Below, one piece after another: positions 26,909-35,791 of a DNA stretch of 64,000 nucleotides (positions are counted from its first letter, which is position 1; every line of letters begins with the position of its first letter). The stretch covers positions 36,411 to 100,410 of the forward strand of contig NZ_FOOF01000021.1 in the NCBI RefSeq assembly GCF_900113115.1. The letters are read 5' to 3'. Below the pieces are notes generated by a model. The model saw only the letters and a program-made list of their open reading frames with translations. It was not told the origin of the DNA and searched no databases. This DNA comes from Duganella sp. CF458 (GTDB taxonomy: Bacteria > Pseudomonadota > Gammaproteobacteria > Burkholderiales > Burkholderiaceae_D). The translations under genes and the position numbers were made by a program.

Positions 26909-29238
26909 GACGGGGCCTTGTCGCGCTGCTGGCGGCTGGCGTCCCGTTCGCCGCGAGCGCCGCCGAACTGTTCCCGCTGCAGGACGTTCGTCTTCTTCCA
27001 AGCCCTTTCCTGCAAGCCCAGGAAACAAACCGCGGCTACCTGCTGGCGCTCGACGCGGATAGGTTGCTGGCGCCATTCCGCCGCGAGGCCGGCCTGCCGT
27101 TGCGGAAACCATCCTACGGCAACTGGGAATCCAGCGGCCTCGATGGCCATATGGGCGGCCACTACCTGTCGGCCCTGTCACTGATGTGGGCTGCGACGGG
27201 CGATGGCAGCGTGCGCGAACGCCTCGACTACTTCGTACAGGAGCTGAAGAAGGCACAGGCGCCGGGCGGCTACCTTGGCGGCATTCCCGGCGGACGGGAG
27301 GCATGGAACGACATCGCCCAAGGCAAGCTCCATGCCGACAATTTCTCGGTCAATGGCAGGTGGGTGCCCTGGTACAACCTGCACAAGATCGCTGCCGGCC
27401 TGCGCGACGCATGGCGCTACGCCGGCAACGAGGAAGCACGGCATATGCTGGTCAAATTCGCCGACTGGACGGTGTCCATGACCGATGCGCTGAGCGACGA
27501 GCAAATGCAGGCCATGCTGCGCGCCGAACATGGCGGCATGAACGAGGTGCTGGCCGACGTTTACCAACTGACCGGCGAGCAGCGCTATCTCGCCGCTGCC
27601 AAGCGCTTTTCCCACCAGGCGATCCTGCAGCCGCTCGCGGCGGGCCGCGACGAGCTGACCGGCCTGCACGCCAACACCCAGATCCCGAAAGTGATCGGCT
27701 TCGAACGCATCGCCGAACTGACCGGCGACCGGCAATGGCATGACGCCGCCAGCTTTTTCTGGCGCACCGTGCGCGAACGCCGTACTGTCGCCATTGGCGG
27801 CAACAGCGTCAAGGAGCACTTCCACGACGACAAGGACTTCTCTTCGATGAGCAGCGAGGTGGAGGGGCCGGAAACCTGCAACACCTACAATATGCTCAAG
27901 CTCACCGAACTGCTGTTCCAGCGCGATCCGGGTGCGGCATACGGCGACTACTACGAGCGCGCGCTATACAACCATATCCTGTCCTCACAGCATCCCGGGA
28001 GCGGCGGTCTGGTCTACTTTACGCCGATGCGCCCCAACCACTACCGCGTCTATTCGGAAGTGGACAAGGGTATGTGGTGCTGCGTCGGCTCAGGCATCGA
28101 GAGCCACGCAAAGTACGGTGAGTTCATCTATGCCCATGACGGCGACGCATTGCTGGTCAACCTGTTCATTCCCTCGCGCCTCGATTGGCGAGGGAAGGGC
28201 GTTATCCTGACCCAGTCCAACAGGTTCCCCGATCAGGCAAGCACCCGGCTGACGATCGACAGCGGCGGCAGGTTCACCCTGAAAGTCCGTTACCCCGGCT
28301 GGGTGGCGAAAGGCGCGCTGGCGGTACGCTTGAACGGCAAGGCGGTAGCGGTGCATGCGGCACCCGGCGGCTATGTCGAACTGGCGCGCGAATGGCGCAA
28401 GGGCGACACGGTTGACGTGCGCCTGCCGATGCGCACCACGCTGGAGCAAATGCCCGACAAGTCGAACTACTACGCCGTGCTGCACGGCCCCATCTTAATG
28501 GCGGCAAAGACTTCGCCTTTCCCCGGCGAGCGCCTGAACTTCATGGCCGACGACTCCCGCATGGGCCATATAGCGCAGGGCAAGGTCTGCCCGCAGGAGG
28601 CGGCGCCGGTGTTCGTCAGCGATCGCAAGGACTTCCTCGACAAATTCAAGGCGGTGCCGGGGCAGCCGCTGACGTTCACAGCGCCGGGACTGGTGCAGGG
28701 GGCGGGAGCGAATGCTGTGCGTTTCATTCCCTTCTTCCGCCTGCACGATTCCCGCTACATGATCTACTGGCAGCAAACCACGCCGGCCGAACTGGCCGGC
28801 ATGCGCTCGAAGGCGGCCACCGCCGAAGCCGAACGCCTGGCGCTGGACGCCCGTACCATTGACCAAGTGGCACCCGGCGAGCAACAGCCTGAATCGGACC
28901 ACTTCTTCAAAGGAGAGGGCGCCGACGCGGGACTGAACGGCACACGGCACTGGCGGCACGCCAGCGGGTGGTTCAGCTATCAACTGAAGGACCGCGAGGG
29001 AGCTGCGCGTATGCTGCGCCTGACCTTTTCCTCGGGCGATGCGGGCCGCAAGTTTGACGTGTTACTGAACGGCAGCCTGCTGCAGGAGGTCGCCATTGAG
29101 CGCAAGGGGGAGGCGTTCTACTCGCTGGACCTGCCGGTGCCGGCCGGCGCGGCCAGCGACGGCACGCTGGAAGTGAAGTTCGTCGCCCGTCCAGGTTCGG
29201 TGGCCGGTGGCCTGTATGGCCTGCGCCTGCTGCGATAA
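26905..29238 (+). CDS. Secreted beta-L-arabinofuranosidase, GH127/GH146 type
   Basis: From the ATG overlapping the previous stop the protein has 777 residues: a signal peptide (MRRGLVALLAAGVPFAASAAE), an (alpha/alpha)6 barrel and C-terminal beta-sandwich domains. The unusual zinc site of the family is present: E323 and C325 in EGPETCNTYN, then C392 and C393 in WCCVGSG. In the Bifidobacterium enzyme the equivalent first Cys of the pair is the nucleophile. The substrate class is beta-L-arabinofuranosides, found on plant cell-wall glycoproteins and on some pectin side chains. With the GH51 and GH43 genes, this locus attacks both anomers of arabinofuranose. Confidence 0.9.
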   Translation: MRRGLVALLAAGVPFAASAAELFPLQDVRLLPSPFLQAQETNRGYLLALDADRLLAPFRREAGLPLRKPSYGNWESSGLDGHMGGHYLSALSLMWAATGDGSVRERLDYFVQELKKAQAPGGYLGGIPGGREAWNDIAQGKLHADNFSVNGRWVPWYNLHKIAAGLRDAWRYAGNEEARHMLVKFADWTVSMTDALSDEQMQAMLRAEHGGMNEVLADVYQLTGEQRYLAAAKRFSHQAILQPLAAGRDELTGLHANTQIPKVIGFERIAELTGDRQWHDAASFFWRTVRERRTVAIGGNSVKEHFHDDKDFSSMSSEVEGPETCNTYNMLKLTELLFQRDPGAAYGDYYERALYNHILSSQHPGSGGLVYFTPMRPNHYRVYSEVDKGMWCCVGSGIESHAKYGEFIYAHDGDALLVNLFIPSRLDWRGKGVILTQSNRFPDQASTRLTIDSGGRFTLKVRYPGWVAKGALAVRLNGKAVAVHAAPGGYVELAREWRKGDTVDVRLPMRTTLEQMPDKSNYYAVLHGPILMAAKTSPFPGERLNFMADDSRMGHIAQGKVCPQEAAPVFVSDRKDFLDKFKAVPGQPLTFTAPGLVQGAGANAVRFIPFFRLHDSRYMIYWQQTTPAELAGMRSKAATAEAERLALDARTIDQVAPGEQQPESDHFFKGEGADAGLNGTRHWRHASGWFSYQLKDREGAARMLRLTFSSGDAGRKFDVLLNGSLLQEVAIERKGEAFYSLDLPVPAGAASDGTLEVKFVARPGSVAGGLYGLRLLR

Positions 29239-29252
29239 TAAAATCGATATGG
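29233..29252. promoter_or_regulatory. 20-bp operator candidate before the sugar ABC operon
   Basis: CGATAATAAAATCGATATGG keeps GATA at the left and TAT at the right with the same spacing as the palindrome at 9674 (12 of 20 identical). It begins inside the last codons of the GH127 gene, 76-95 bp before the ABC binding-protein gene. The rest of the 89-bp gap is AT-rich (AAAAAAATGAATTAG, then CTAATATTGACTTACTATAATTC), with a plausible TTGACT/TATAAT pair near 29299-29315 but short spacing. Confidence 0.4.
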
Positions 29253-29327
29253 ATCCTGCAAAAAAATGAATTAGATCGGCATGATGGATTCTCCTAATAT
29301 TGACTTACTATAATTCAGGAGACCGGC

Positions 29328-30290
29328 ATGACTGTCACCCGCAGGACTATTCTCGGCGGCGCGTTCGCCTTTGCTTTTGCTGCTTCGGGCAGCGTATTGG
29401 CGGCCAAGCCGCTGGTGATGGGCTTCTCCCAGGTGGGTGCGGAAAGCGAATGGCGCAGCGCCAACACCGCTTCCATCAAGGACGCCGCCAAGCAGGCCGG
29501 AGTTACCCTCAAGTTCGCAGACGCCCAGCAAAAGCAGGAAAACCAGGTCAAGGCGATCCGCTCCTTCATCGCCCAGCGCGTGGACGTGATTGCGTTTTCG
29601 CCGGTGGTGGAAACCGGCTGGGAAACCGTGCTGCGCGAAGCCAAGGCAGCCAGGATCCCGGTCATCCTGACCGACCGCGCCGTGAAGGTGGCGGACAAGT
29701 CTCTGTATGTGACCCTGATCGGTTCCGATTTCGTGGAAGAAGGCCGTCGTGCCGGCCGTTGGCTGGCCGATTACGCCGCCACGTCGAACAAGGCGGTATT
29801 GAACGTTGTCGAACTGCAGGGCACTGTCGGTTCGGCGCCGGCGCTAGACCGCAAGGCCGGCTTTGAGGAAGCCATCAAAGGCAACGCCAAGCTGAAGGTG
29901 ATCCGCACCCAGACCGGTGAATTCACCCGCGCCAAGGGCAAGGAGGTGATGGAAGCCTTCCTTAAAGCCCACGGCAAGGACATCAACGTGCTGTATGCGC
30001 ACAACGACGATATGGCGATCGGCGCCATCCAGGCCATCGAGGAAGCGGGCCTGAAACCAGGCAAGGACATCATCATCGTTTCCATCGACGGTGTGAAGGG
30101 CGCCTTCCAGGCCATGATCGCCGGTAAGTTGAATGTATCGGTTGAATGCAGTCCCCTGCTTGGTCCGCAGTTGATGAAGGCGGCGCAGGACGTCGTCGCC
30201 GGCAAGCCTGTGGCGCCACGCATCGTGACCGAGGAGCGCGTATTCCCGGCGGAAGTGGCGGCAAAAGAACTCCCTAACCGGAAATACTGA
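29328..30290 (+). CDS. ytfQ: Sugar ABC transporter periplasmic binding protein, YtfQ-like
   Basis: The 320-residue product has a twin-Arg start (TRRTILGG) and a signal ending at VLAAK. The type I periplasmic binding fold is that of YtfQ, the galactofuranose/arabinose-class binding protein. Recognisable segments are MGFSQVGAESEWR, DVIAFSPVVETGWE and YAHNDDMAIGAIQAIEEAGLKPG. The ribosome site CAGGAG is strong. It opens a four-gene operon with the ATPase and two permeases. In this locus the likely ligands are L-arabinose, galactose or their furanose forms. Confidence 0.92.
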   Translation: MTVTRRTILGGAFAFAFAASGSVLAAKPLVMGFSQVGAESEWRSANTASIKDAAKQAGVTLKFADAQQKQENQVKAIRSFIAQRVDVIAFSPVVETGWETVLREAKAARIPVILTDRAVKVADKSLYVTLIGSDFVEEGRRAGRWLADYAATSNKAVLNVVELQGTVGSAPALDRKAGFEEAIKGNAKLKVIRTQTGEFTRAKGKEVMEAFLKAHGKDINVLYAHNDDMAIGAIQAIEEAGLKPGKDIIIVSIDGVKGAFQAMIAGKLNVSVECSPLLGPQLMKAAQDVVAGKPVAPRIVTEERVFPAEVAAKELPNRKY

Positions 30291-31861
30291 TGGCCAGCGC
30301 AGCGGCGGCGCCGGTGCTTGAGCTATCCGGCATCCATAAGGCGTTCCCGGGCGTGAAGGCGCTGAGCGGGGCGGGGCTACGGCTCTACCCTGGCGAGGTG
30401 CATACGCTGATGGGGCAGAATGGGGCGGGCAAGTCGACCCTGATCAAGGTATTGACCGGCGTGCATGCGCCGGACCAGGGCAGCATCTCGCTTGATGGCC
30501 GGACGATACGTCCCCGATCCACGCTGGATGCGCAGGAGCTGGGTATCTCCACGGTCTACCAGGAAGTGAACCTGTGCCCGAATTTGTCGGTGGCCGAGAA
30601 TATTTTCATCGGCCGCTATCCGCGCAAATGGGGCATGGTCGATTGGAGCGGCATGCGGGCGCGCGCTGCTGCCTTGCTGCGCGAGCTGGAGATCGACATC
30701 GACGTGGGTGCGCCATTGTCGCGCTACCCGTTGGCGATCCAACAGATGGTGGCTATCTCACGGGCCTTGAATATTTCGTCGCGCGTGCTGGTGCTCGACG
30801 AGCCTACCTCGAGCCTCGACGAAGCGGAGGTACAGCTGCTGTTCCGCGTGCTGCGCCGCCTGCGCGGGCAGGGCATGGCGATCTTGTTCGTTACGCACTT
30901 CCTTGACCAGACCTATGCGATTTCGGACCGCATCACGGTGATGCGCAACGGTGAGCGGGAGGGGGAGTATGCCGCCGCCGGGCTGTCGCGCCTGGCACTG
31001 GTAAACAAGATGATCGGCAAGCCAACGGATGCCGTCGACGCGGCCGGGGGCGGCGACGTGGCGGCGGCGCGCGGGGAGGGCCCGAATGGCCCGAATGACC
31101 CGAATGTCCCGAATGGCGCTGCGGCGGCGCGCGTGGTCCTGGAGACGCGCGCACTCGGCCGCAAGGGTGTCCTGCAGCCGGTGGACATGCAAGTGCGCGA
31201 GGGCGAGGTGCTTGGCCTGGCGGGCCTGCTTGGTGCCGGCCGCACCGAGCTGGCACGGCTGCTGTTCGGCGCGGACCGCGCGGACAAAGGCGATGTCGCG
31301 ATTGGCGACAAGGCATACGGTACGTTTGCAAACCCGCGCCAGGCGATTGCCGCCGGCATCGGCTTCTGCTCGGAAGACCGCAAGCTGGAAGGCGCGATCC
31401 TGTCGCTCTCCTTGCGCGAAAACCTGGTACTGGCGCTGCAAGCGCGCCAGGGGATGTTGCGCGCCATCCCGATGCAGCGCCAGCGCGAGCTGGCGGATGA
31501 ATACGTCAAGGCGCTCGGCATTCGTACCGCCAGCATCGAGACGCCGATTGGAACGCTCTCGGGCGGCAACCAGCAGAAGGTATTGCTGGCACGCTGGCTG
31601 GCGACCGATCCGCGCTTGATGATCCTGGACGAACCAACGCGCGGCATCGATGTGCGCGCCAAGCAGGAAATCATGGATTACGTCACGACACTTTGCAAGC
31701 GCGGCATGTCGCTGCTGTTTATCTCGTCCGAGCTGCCCGAAGTGCTGCGCTGCAGCGACCGCATGATCGTCATGCGCGACCGCGCGGCGTGCGGCGAGTA
31801 CCGGCGCGGCGAGCTCGATGAAACCACGGTGCTGCGCGCCATCGCAGGGGAGGGCGCATGA
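30290..31861 (+). CDS. ytfR: Sugar ABC transporter ATP-binding protein, YtfR-like
   Basis: A 523-residue tandem ATPase of the ribose/galactose importer class. The first domain has Walker A GQNGAGKST and Walker B LVLDEPTSSLDEAE. The second has LSGGNQQK and LMILDEPTRGIDVRAK; as usual for this class its Walker A is degenerate (LLGAGRTE). The two halves are joined by an odd linker made by four 9-bp repeats (GPNGPNDPNVPN, at about residues 264-275). The start overlaps the last base of ytfQ, and the stop overlaps the next start by 4 bp. Confidence 0.92.
   Translation: MASAAAAPVLELSGIHKAFPGVKALSGAGLRLYPGEVHTLMGQNGAGKSTLIKVLTGVHAPDQGSISLDGRTIRPRSTLDAQELGISTVYQEVNLCPNLSVAENIFIGRYPRKWGMVDWSGMRARAAALLRELEIDIDVGAPLSRYPLAIQQMVAISRALNISSRVLVLDEPTSSLDEAEVQLLFRVLRRLRGQGMAILFVTHFLDQTYAISDRITVMRNGEREGEYAAAGLSRLALVNKMIGKPTDAVDAAGGGDVAAARGEGPNGPNDPNVPNGAAAARVVLETRALGRKGVLQPVDMQVREGEVLGLAGLLGAGRTELARLLFGADRADKGDVAIGDKAYGTFANPRQAIAAGIGFCSEDRKLEGAILSLSLRENLVLALQARQGMLRAIPMQRQRELADEYVKALGIRTASIETPIGTLSGGNQQKVLLARWLATDPRLMILDEPTRGIDVRAKQEIMDYVTTLCKRGMSLLFISSELPEVLRCSDRMIVMRDRAACGEYRRGELDETTVLRAIAGEGA
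31079..31114 (+). repeat. Four 9-bp tandem repeats inside ytfR
   Basis: The units GGCCCGAAT, GGCCCGAAT, GACCCGAAT and GTCCCGAAT follow each other in frame and encode GPN-GPN-DPN-VPN. They fall in the inter-domain linker of the ATPase. A gain or loss of units would keep the reading frame. Confidence 0.9.
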
Positions 31862-32886
31862 CGCATAACGCTGCCACTCCCGCCGCGGTCCACGCCTCCG
31901 CCACAGCATCCGCAAGCTCGGCCGCGCAGGGCATGGCGGCGCGTCTATCGGCCCACCCTCTGGCGCGTCCTCTCGGTGCGCTGCTCGTGCTGCTGCTGGT
32001 TAATCTGTTCGCCGTTCCCGGCTTCTTCCACCTGGAAGTGAAAGACGGCCATTTGTATGGCGCCGTGGTCGACATCCTGAACCGGGCAGCGCCCTTGATG
32101 CTGGCCGCGACAGGCATGACCATCGTTATCGCCATGCGCGGCATCGACATCTCGGTCGGCGCCGTGGTGGCGCTGGCAGCGGCCGTGGCCTGCACCATGG
32201 TAGCCGCCGAGCAGCCGCTATGGCTGGCCTTCGCCGCCGCACTGGGCGCCGCCCTGCTATGCGGTATCTGGAATGGCCTGCTGGTGGCCGGCCTTGGCCT
32301 GCAACCCATCGTCGCCACCCTGGTCCTGATGGTGGCCGGGCGGGGGCTGGCGCAACTGGTCACCGACGGCCAGATCATCACCGTCTACCGCGATGATTTC
32401 TTTGTGCTGGGCAGCGGCTACCTGCTCGGACTGCCGGTCGCGCTGTACGTCGCGCTGACGGTGGTGGCTGGCGCCGCGCTGGCCATGCGCAAGACGGCCC
32501 TGGGCCTGTTCACGCAAGCGGTCGGCATCAATCCGGTCGCGGCGCGCCTGGCCGGCGTGCGCGCCGGCGCCCTGGTCTTCGCCAGCTACGCCTGCTGCGC
32601 CGTATGCGCCGGCCTGGCAGGGCTGATCATCAGCTCCAACATCAAGAGCGCCGATGCCAATAACGCCGGCCTGCTGCTGGAACTGGACGCCATCCTCGCC
32701 GTCACGCTGGGCGGCACCTCGCTGGCCGGCGGTAAATTCAACCTGGTGGGCAGCGTGATCGGCGCGCTGATCATCCAGACCCTTACCTATACCGTTTATT
32801 CCCTCGGCGTGCCGCCGGAAGTCAACCTCGTCGTCAAGTCGGCGGTGGTGTTCGCGGTCTGCCTGTCGCAAAGGAGCAAGGCATGA
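31858..32886 (+). CDS. ytfT: Sugar ABC transporter permease, YtfT-like
   Basis: A 342-residue inner-membrane permease of the ribose/galactofuranose family with about 9-10 hydrophobic segments. Typical permease sequences are IAMRGIDISVGAVVALAA near residue 95 and LDAILAVTLGGTSLAGGKFNL near residue 275. It has a 30-residue Ala/Ser-rich N-terminal extension before the first helix. It overlaps its neighbours by 4 bp on each side and pairs with the next permease as a heterodimer. Confidence 0.92.
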   Translation: MTHNAATPAAVHASATASASSAAQGMAARLSAHPLARPLGALLVLLLVNLFAVPGFFHLEVKDGHLYGAVVDILNRAAPLMLAATGMTIVIAMRGIDISVGAVVALAAAVACTMVAAEQPLWLAFAAALGAALLCGIWNGLLVAGLGLQPIVATLVLMVAGRGLAQLVTDGQIITVYRDDFFVLGSGYLLGLPVALYVALTVVAGAALAMRKTALGLFTQAVGINPVAARLAGVRAGALVFASYACCAVCAGLAGLIISSNIKSADANNAGLLLELDAILAVTLGGTSLAGGKFNLVGSVIGALIIQTLTYTVYSLGVPPEVNLVVKSAVVFAVCLSQRSKA

Positions 32887-33836
32887 CGCGCGCCCCGTAC
32901 TTCACATCCCTGGTCACGGTCGGCCTGCTGCTGGTCTTGCTGGTGGCGGGCGGTATCGCCTATCCGGGCTTCCTGTCTTTGCAGGTGATGCTCAATCTTC
33001 TGATCGACAACGCCTTCCTGCTGGTGATCGCCATCGGCATGAGCTTCGTCATCCTCTCCGGCGGCATCGACTTGTCGGTCGGCTCCGTGCTGGCGCTCAG
33101 CACCATGGTTGCCGCCTGGCTTTTGCACGCCGCGCATTGGCCGCCTGCGGCCGTCATGGTGGCGGTGCTGTTGATGGGTGTCGTGTTCGGTGCCGGCATG
33201 GGCGCGTTGATCCACTTCTTCCGCCTGCAGCCTTTCATCGTAACCCTGGGCGGCATGTTCCTGGCGCGCGGACTGTGCTACCTGATCAGCGTGAACTCGA
33301 TTCCCATCGAAGACCCGGCCTTCGTCGCCATTTCACAGGCGCAGGTCGGCATCTTTGACGGCTTCGTTTCGCCCGGTGTGGTGATCGCGCTGGTGTTGCT
33401 GGCCGTGGCGATGGTGGTGGCGCATATGACGCCTTTTGGCCGCGCCGTCTACGCGGTCGGCGGCAACGAACAATCGGCGCAGATGATGGGATTGCCGGTG
33501 GGGGCCACCAAGGTTGCCGTGTACGCCATCAGCGGCGGTTGCGCTGCGCTGGCGGGACTGCTGTTCGCGTTCTACATGTTGTCCGGCTACGGCCAGCACG
33601 CGCAAGGCACCGAGCTGGATGCGATTGCGGCCGTGGTGATCGGCGGCACGCTGCTGACCGCCGGCTATGGCTACGTGGCGGGCGCGCTCACCGGCGTGCT
33701 GGTACTGGGCGCGATCCAGACCCTGATCGTATTCGACGGCACGCTCAGTTCATGGTGGACCAAGATCGTGATCGGCGTGTTGCTGTTTGCATTCTGCGCG
33801 CTGCAACGGCTGCTGGCCTGGAAACAGAAAAACTAA
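32883..33836 (+). CDS. yjfF: Sugar ABC transporter permease, YjfF-like
   Basis: The 317-residue second permease subunit has the family motifs ILSGGIDLSVGSVLALS and TELDAIAAVVIGGTLLTAGYG. In E. coli the equivalent proteins YtfT and YjfF form the channel of the YtfQR importer, and the gene order here is the same. It ends 11 bp before a secreted GH43 gene, so the operon continues. Confidence 0.92.
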   Translation: MTRAPYFTSLVTVGLLLVLLVAGGIAYPGFLSLQVMLNLLIDNAFLLVIAIGMSFVILSGGIDLSVGSVLALSTMVAAWLLHAAHWPPAAVMVAVLLMGVVFGAGMGALIHFFRLQPFIVTLGGMFLARGLCYLISVNSIPIEDPAFVAISQAQVGIFDGFVSPGVVIALVLLAVAMVVAHMTPFGRAVYAVGGNEQSAQMMGLPVGATKVAVYAISGGCAALAGLLFAFYMLSGYGQHAQGTELDAIAAVVIGGTLLTAGYGYVAGALTGVLVLGAIQTLIVFDGTLSSWWTKIVIGVLLFAFCALQRLLAWKQKN

Positions 33837-33847
33837 AAGGAGACTAC

Positions 33848-34804
33848 GTGTTCAAAAAATCAGCCCTCGCCTCAGCACTGGCGACGATGTGTACCCTGGC
33901 GCAGCCGGCCAATCCGCTTGTAACGAACATCTTCACCGCCGATCCGGCCGCGCTGGTCGACGGCAATCGCGTCTACCTGTACGTCGGCCACGACGAAGCC
34001 GCGCCCGACGGCAAGGATTACCTGATGCGGGAATGGCGCGTGCTGTCGTCCTGCGACATGAAAAACTGGACCGACATGGGTTCGCCGCTGAACGTGAAGA
34101 CCTTCAAGTGGGCCAAGGCCGATGCCTGGGCTGCCGATATCGCCAAGCGCAACGGCAAGTACTATTTCTACGCGCCGGTCGAACACGACGCGAGCAAGCC
34201 GGGCAAGGCGATCGGCGTGGCGGTGTCGGATAAGCCGACCGGCCCCTTCGTCGATGCGCGCGGCAGCGCCCTGGTGAGCAACGACATGACCAGGGAAAGC
34301 GATATTCCGTGGGACGACATCGATCCAGCGGTGTTCATCGACAAGGACGGGCAGGCTTACCTCTACTGGGGCAACCGCGTGCTGAAGTACGCCAAGCTGA
34401 AACCGAACATGATCGAGCTCGATGGCCCGATCCACACCGTGGGCATCGACAACTTCACGGAAGCGGCCTACCTGCACCGCCGCGACAAGACCTACTACCT
34501 GACGTACTCGCGCAATTTTCCCGAGGAGACCGCCTACGCGACAGGTCCAAGCGCCACCGGCCCCTGGACTTTCCGCGGCAAGATCATGGACATGAACAAG
34601 GTGGTCAAGACCATCCACCAGGCGGTGATCGACTTCAACGGCAAGTCCTACATCTTCTACCACAACGACAAGCTGCCGGGCGGCGGCGAATTCCGCCGTT
34701 CGGTGGCGGTGGAAGAACTGCGTTACAACCCGGACGGCACCATTGCCTTCATCCCGCAAACGGTGGCAGGACCTGCCGCCAATCCTGCGCCGGGCTGCCA
34801 ATGA
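33848..34804 (+). CDS. Secreted GH43 glycosidase
   Basis: The start chosen is the GTG at 33848, preceded by AAGGAG at ideal spacing; it opens a signal peptide (MFKKSALASALATMCTLAQPA). The 318-residue product is a GH43 propeller with Asp in FTADPAALV, Asp in DDIDPAVF and Glu in NFTEAAYL. HDEAAPDGKDYLM and the HQAVIDFNGKSYIFYHN segment place it with the exo-acting arabinofuranosidase/xylosidase-like GH43 group rather than with the endo-arabinanases. Its location behind the sugar importer suggests it produces the monosaccharide that the importer takes up. It differs in subfamily from the other three GH43 genes here. Confidence 0.85.
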   Translation: MFKKSALASALATMCTLAQPANPLVTNIFTADPAALVDGNRVYLYVGHDEAAPDGKDYLMREWRVLSSCDMKNWTDMGSPLNVKTFKWAKADAWAADIAKRNGKYYFYAPVEHDASKPGKAIGVAVSDKPTGPFVDARGSALVSNDMTRESDIPWDDIDPAVFIDKDGQAYLYWGNRVLKYAKLKPNMIELDGPIHTVGIDNFTEAAYLHRRDKTYYLTYSRNFPEETAYATGPSATGPWTFRGKIMDMNKVVKTIHQAVIDFNGKSYIFYHNDKLPGGGEFRRSVAVEELRYNPDGTIAFIPQTVAGPAANPAPGCQ

Positions 34805-34820
34805 AGCGCGACTTATTGGT

Positions 34821-34840
34821 CGATAACGGCGGTGGTATCA
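34821..34840. promoter_or_regulatory. 20-bp operator candidate at the start of the LysR gene
   Basis: CGATAACGGCGGTGGTATCA aligns with the palindrome at 9674 at 13 of 20 positions (GATA at the left, GGTATCA at the right, same spacing). It sits directly on the likely translation start of the LysR-type regulator. Such a position would suit autoregulation and would make this regulator the natural candidate for the whole set of sites. Confidence 0.4.
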
Positions 34841-35790
34841 TGCCCCGCATGACTACCCCGAATCCGAACTGGTTCCTGAAGGCGAGGTTGAAAACCCGTC
34901 AACTGTTGCTGATGATCGCGCTGGATGAGCACCGCAACATTCACCGCGCGGCGGAGGAACTGCACATGACGCAGCCCGCCGCATCAAAGCAGCTCAAGGA
35001 CCTGGAGGACATGCTGGACGTGAAGCTGTTCGAGCGCCTGCCGCGCGGAATGGAGCCGACGCTATACGGTGAAACCATGATCCGCCATGCCCGCATGGCC
35101 CTCACCAGCCTGGCCCTGGCGCACGACGATATCGTGACGCTGAAGGCCGGCCTGTCCGGCCAGGTGGAAGTGGGTGTGATCATGACGCCGGCGATGAACC
35201 TGCTGCCCAACGCCATCACCCGCGTGAAAAAGGAAGCGCCGCTGCTGCGCATAGGCGTGCAGGTGGAGGCCAGTAATGTGTTGATGGAGCTGCTCCAGCG
35301 CGGTACGCTGGATTTCATGATCGGCCGCATCCTGGAAAAGGAAAGCACGGCGGGGCTGGTGTATGAAGAATTGACCGAGGAACCGGCATGCGCCGTGGTG
35401 CGGACAGGGCACCCGCTGCTGGAGCGCGAGAAGCTGCAGTTGAAGGATATCGCCGACCGGCCGTGGATATTGCCGCCGCAGGGCAGCATCCTGCGCCACC
35501 GCTGCGACATGATGTTCCGCCGCGCCGGCCTGGAGCCGCCGGTTGACGTGGTGGACACCACCTCCCAATTGCTGATCACGGCGCTGCTGCAAAAGACCGA
35601 TGCCCTGCACGTGATGCCGGTGGAAGTGGCGCGTTACTACGCCGACCTGAATGTGCTGTCGATCCTGCCGCTGGAGCTGCCGTTCCGCATGGATGCCTTC
35701 GGCATCATCACCAAGGCCGACCACCTGATGTCGCCTGGCGCCAACCTGCTGTTGCAAGCCGTGCGCAGCGCGGCGAAAGAGCTGTACTGA
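34840..35790 (+). CDS. LysR-family regulator of the sugar locus (GbpR/GguR-like)
   Basis: The product is about 316 residues with the LysR winged helix at the N-terminus (RNIHRAAEELHMTQPAASKQLKDLED) and a periplasmic-binding-like effector domain (about residues 95-310). It resembles GbpR-type regulators, which control sugar-binding protein and sugar-acid genes in proteobacteria. The ATG at 34840 is favoured. ATGs at 34801 (overlapping the GH43 stop) and 34849 are in the same frame, and none has a strong ribosome site. It is probably cotranscribed with the GH43 and ABC genes and faces the lactonase gene tail to tail with 1 bp between stops. The effector is likely a pathway intermediate or a sugar. 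Confidence 0.85.
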   Translation: MPRMTTPNPNWFLKARLKTRQLLLMIALDEHRNIHRAAEELHMTQPAASKQLKDLEDMLDVKLFERLPRGMEPTLYGETMIRHARMALTSLALAHDDIVTLKAGLSGQVEVGVIMTPAMNLLPNAITRVKKEAPLLRIGVQVEASNVLMELLQRGTLDFMIGRILEKESTAGLVYEELTEEPACAVVRTGHPLLEREKLQLKDIADRPWILPPQGSILRHRCDMMFRRAGLEPPVDVVDTTSQLLITALLQKTDALHVMPVEVARYYADLNVLSILPLELPFRMDAFGIITKADHLMSPGANLLLQAVRSAAKELY

Positions 35791-35791
35791 G

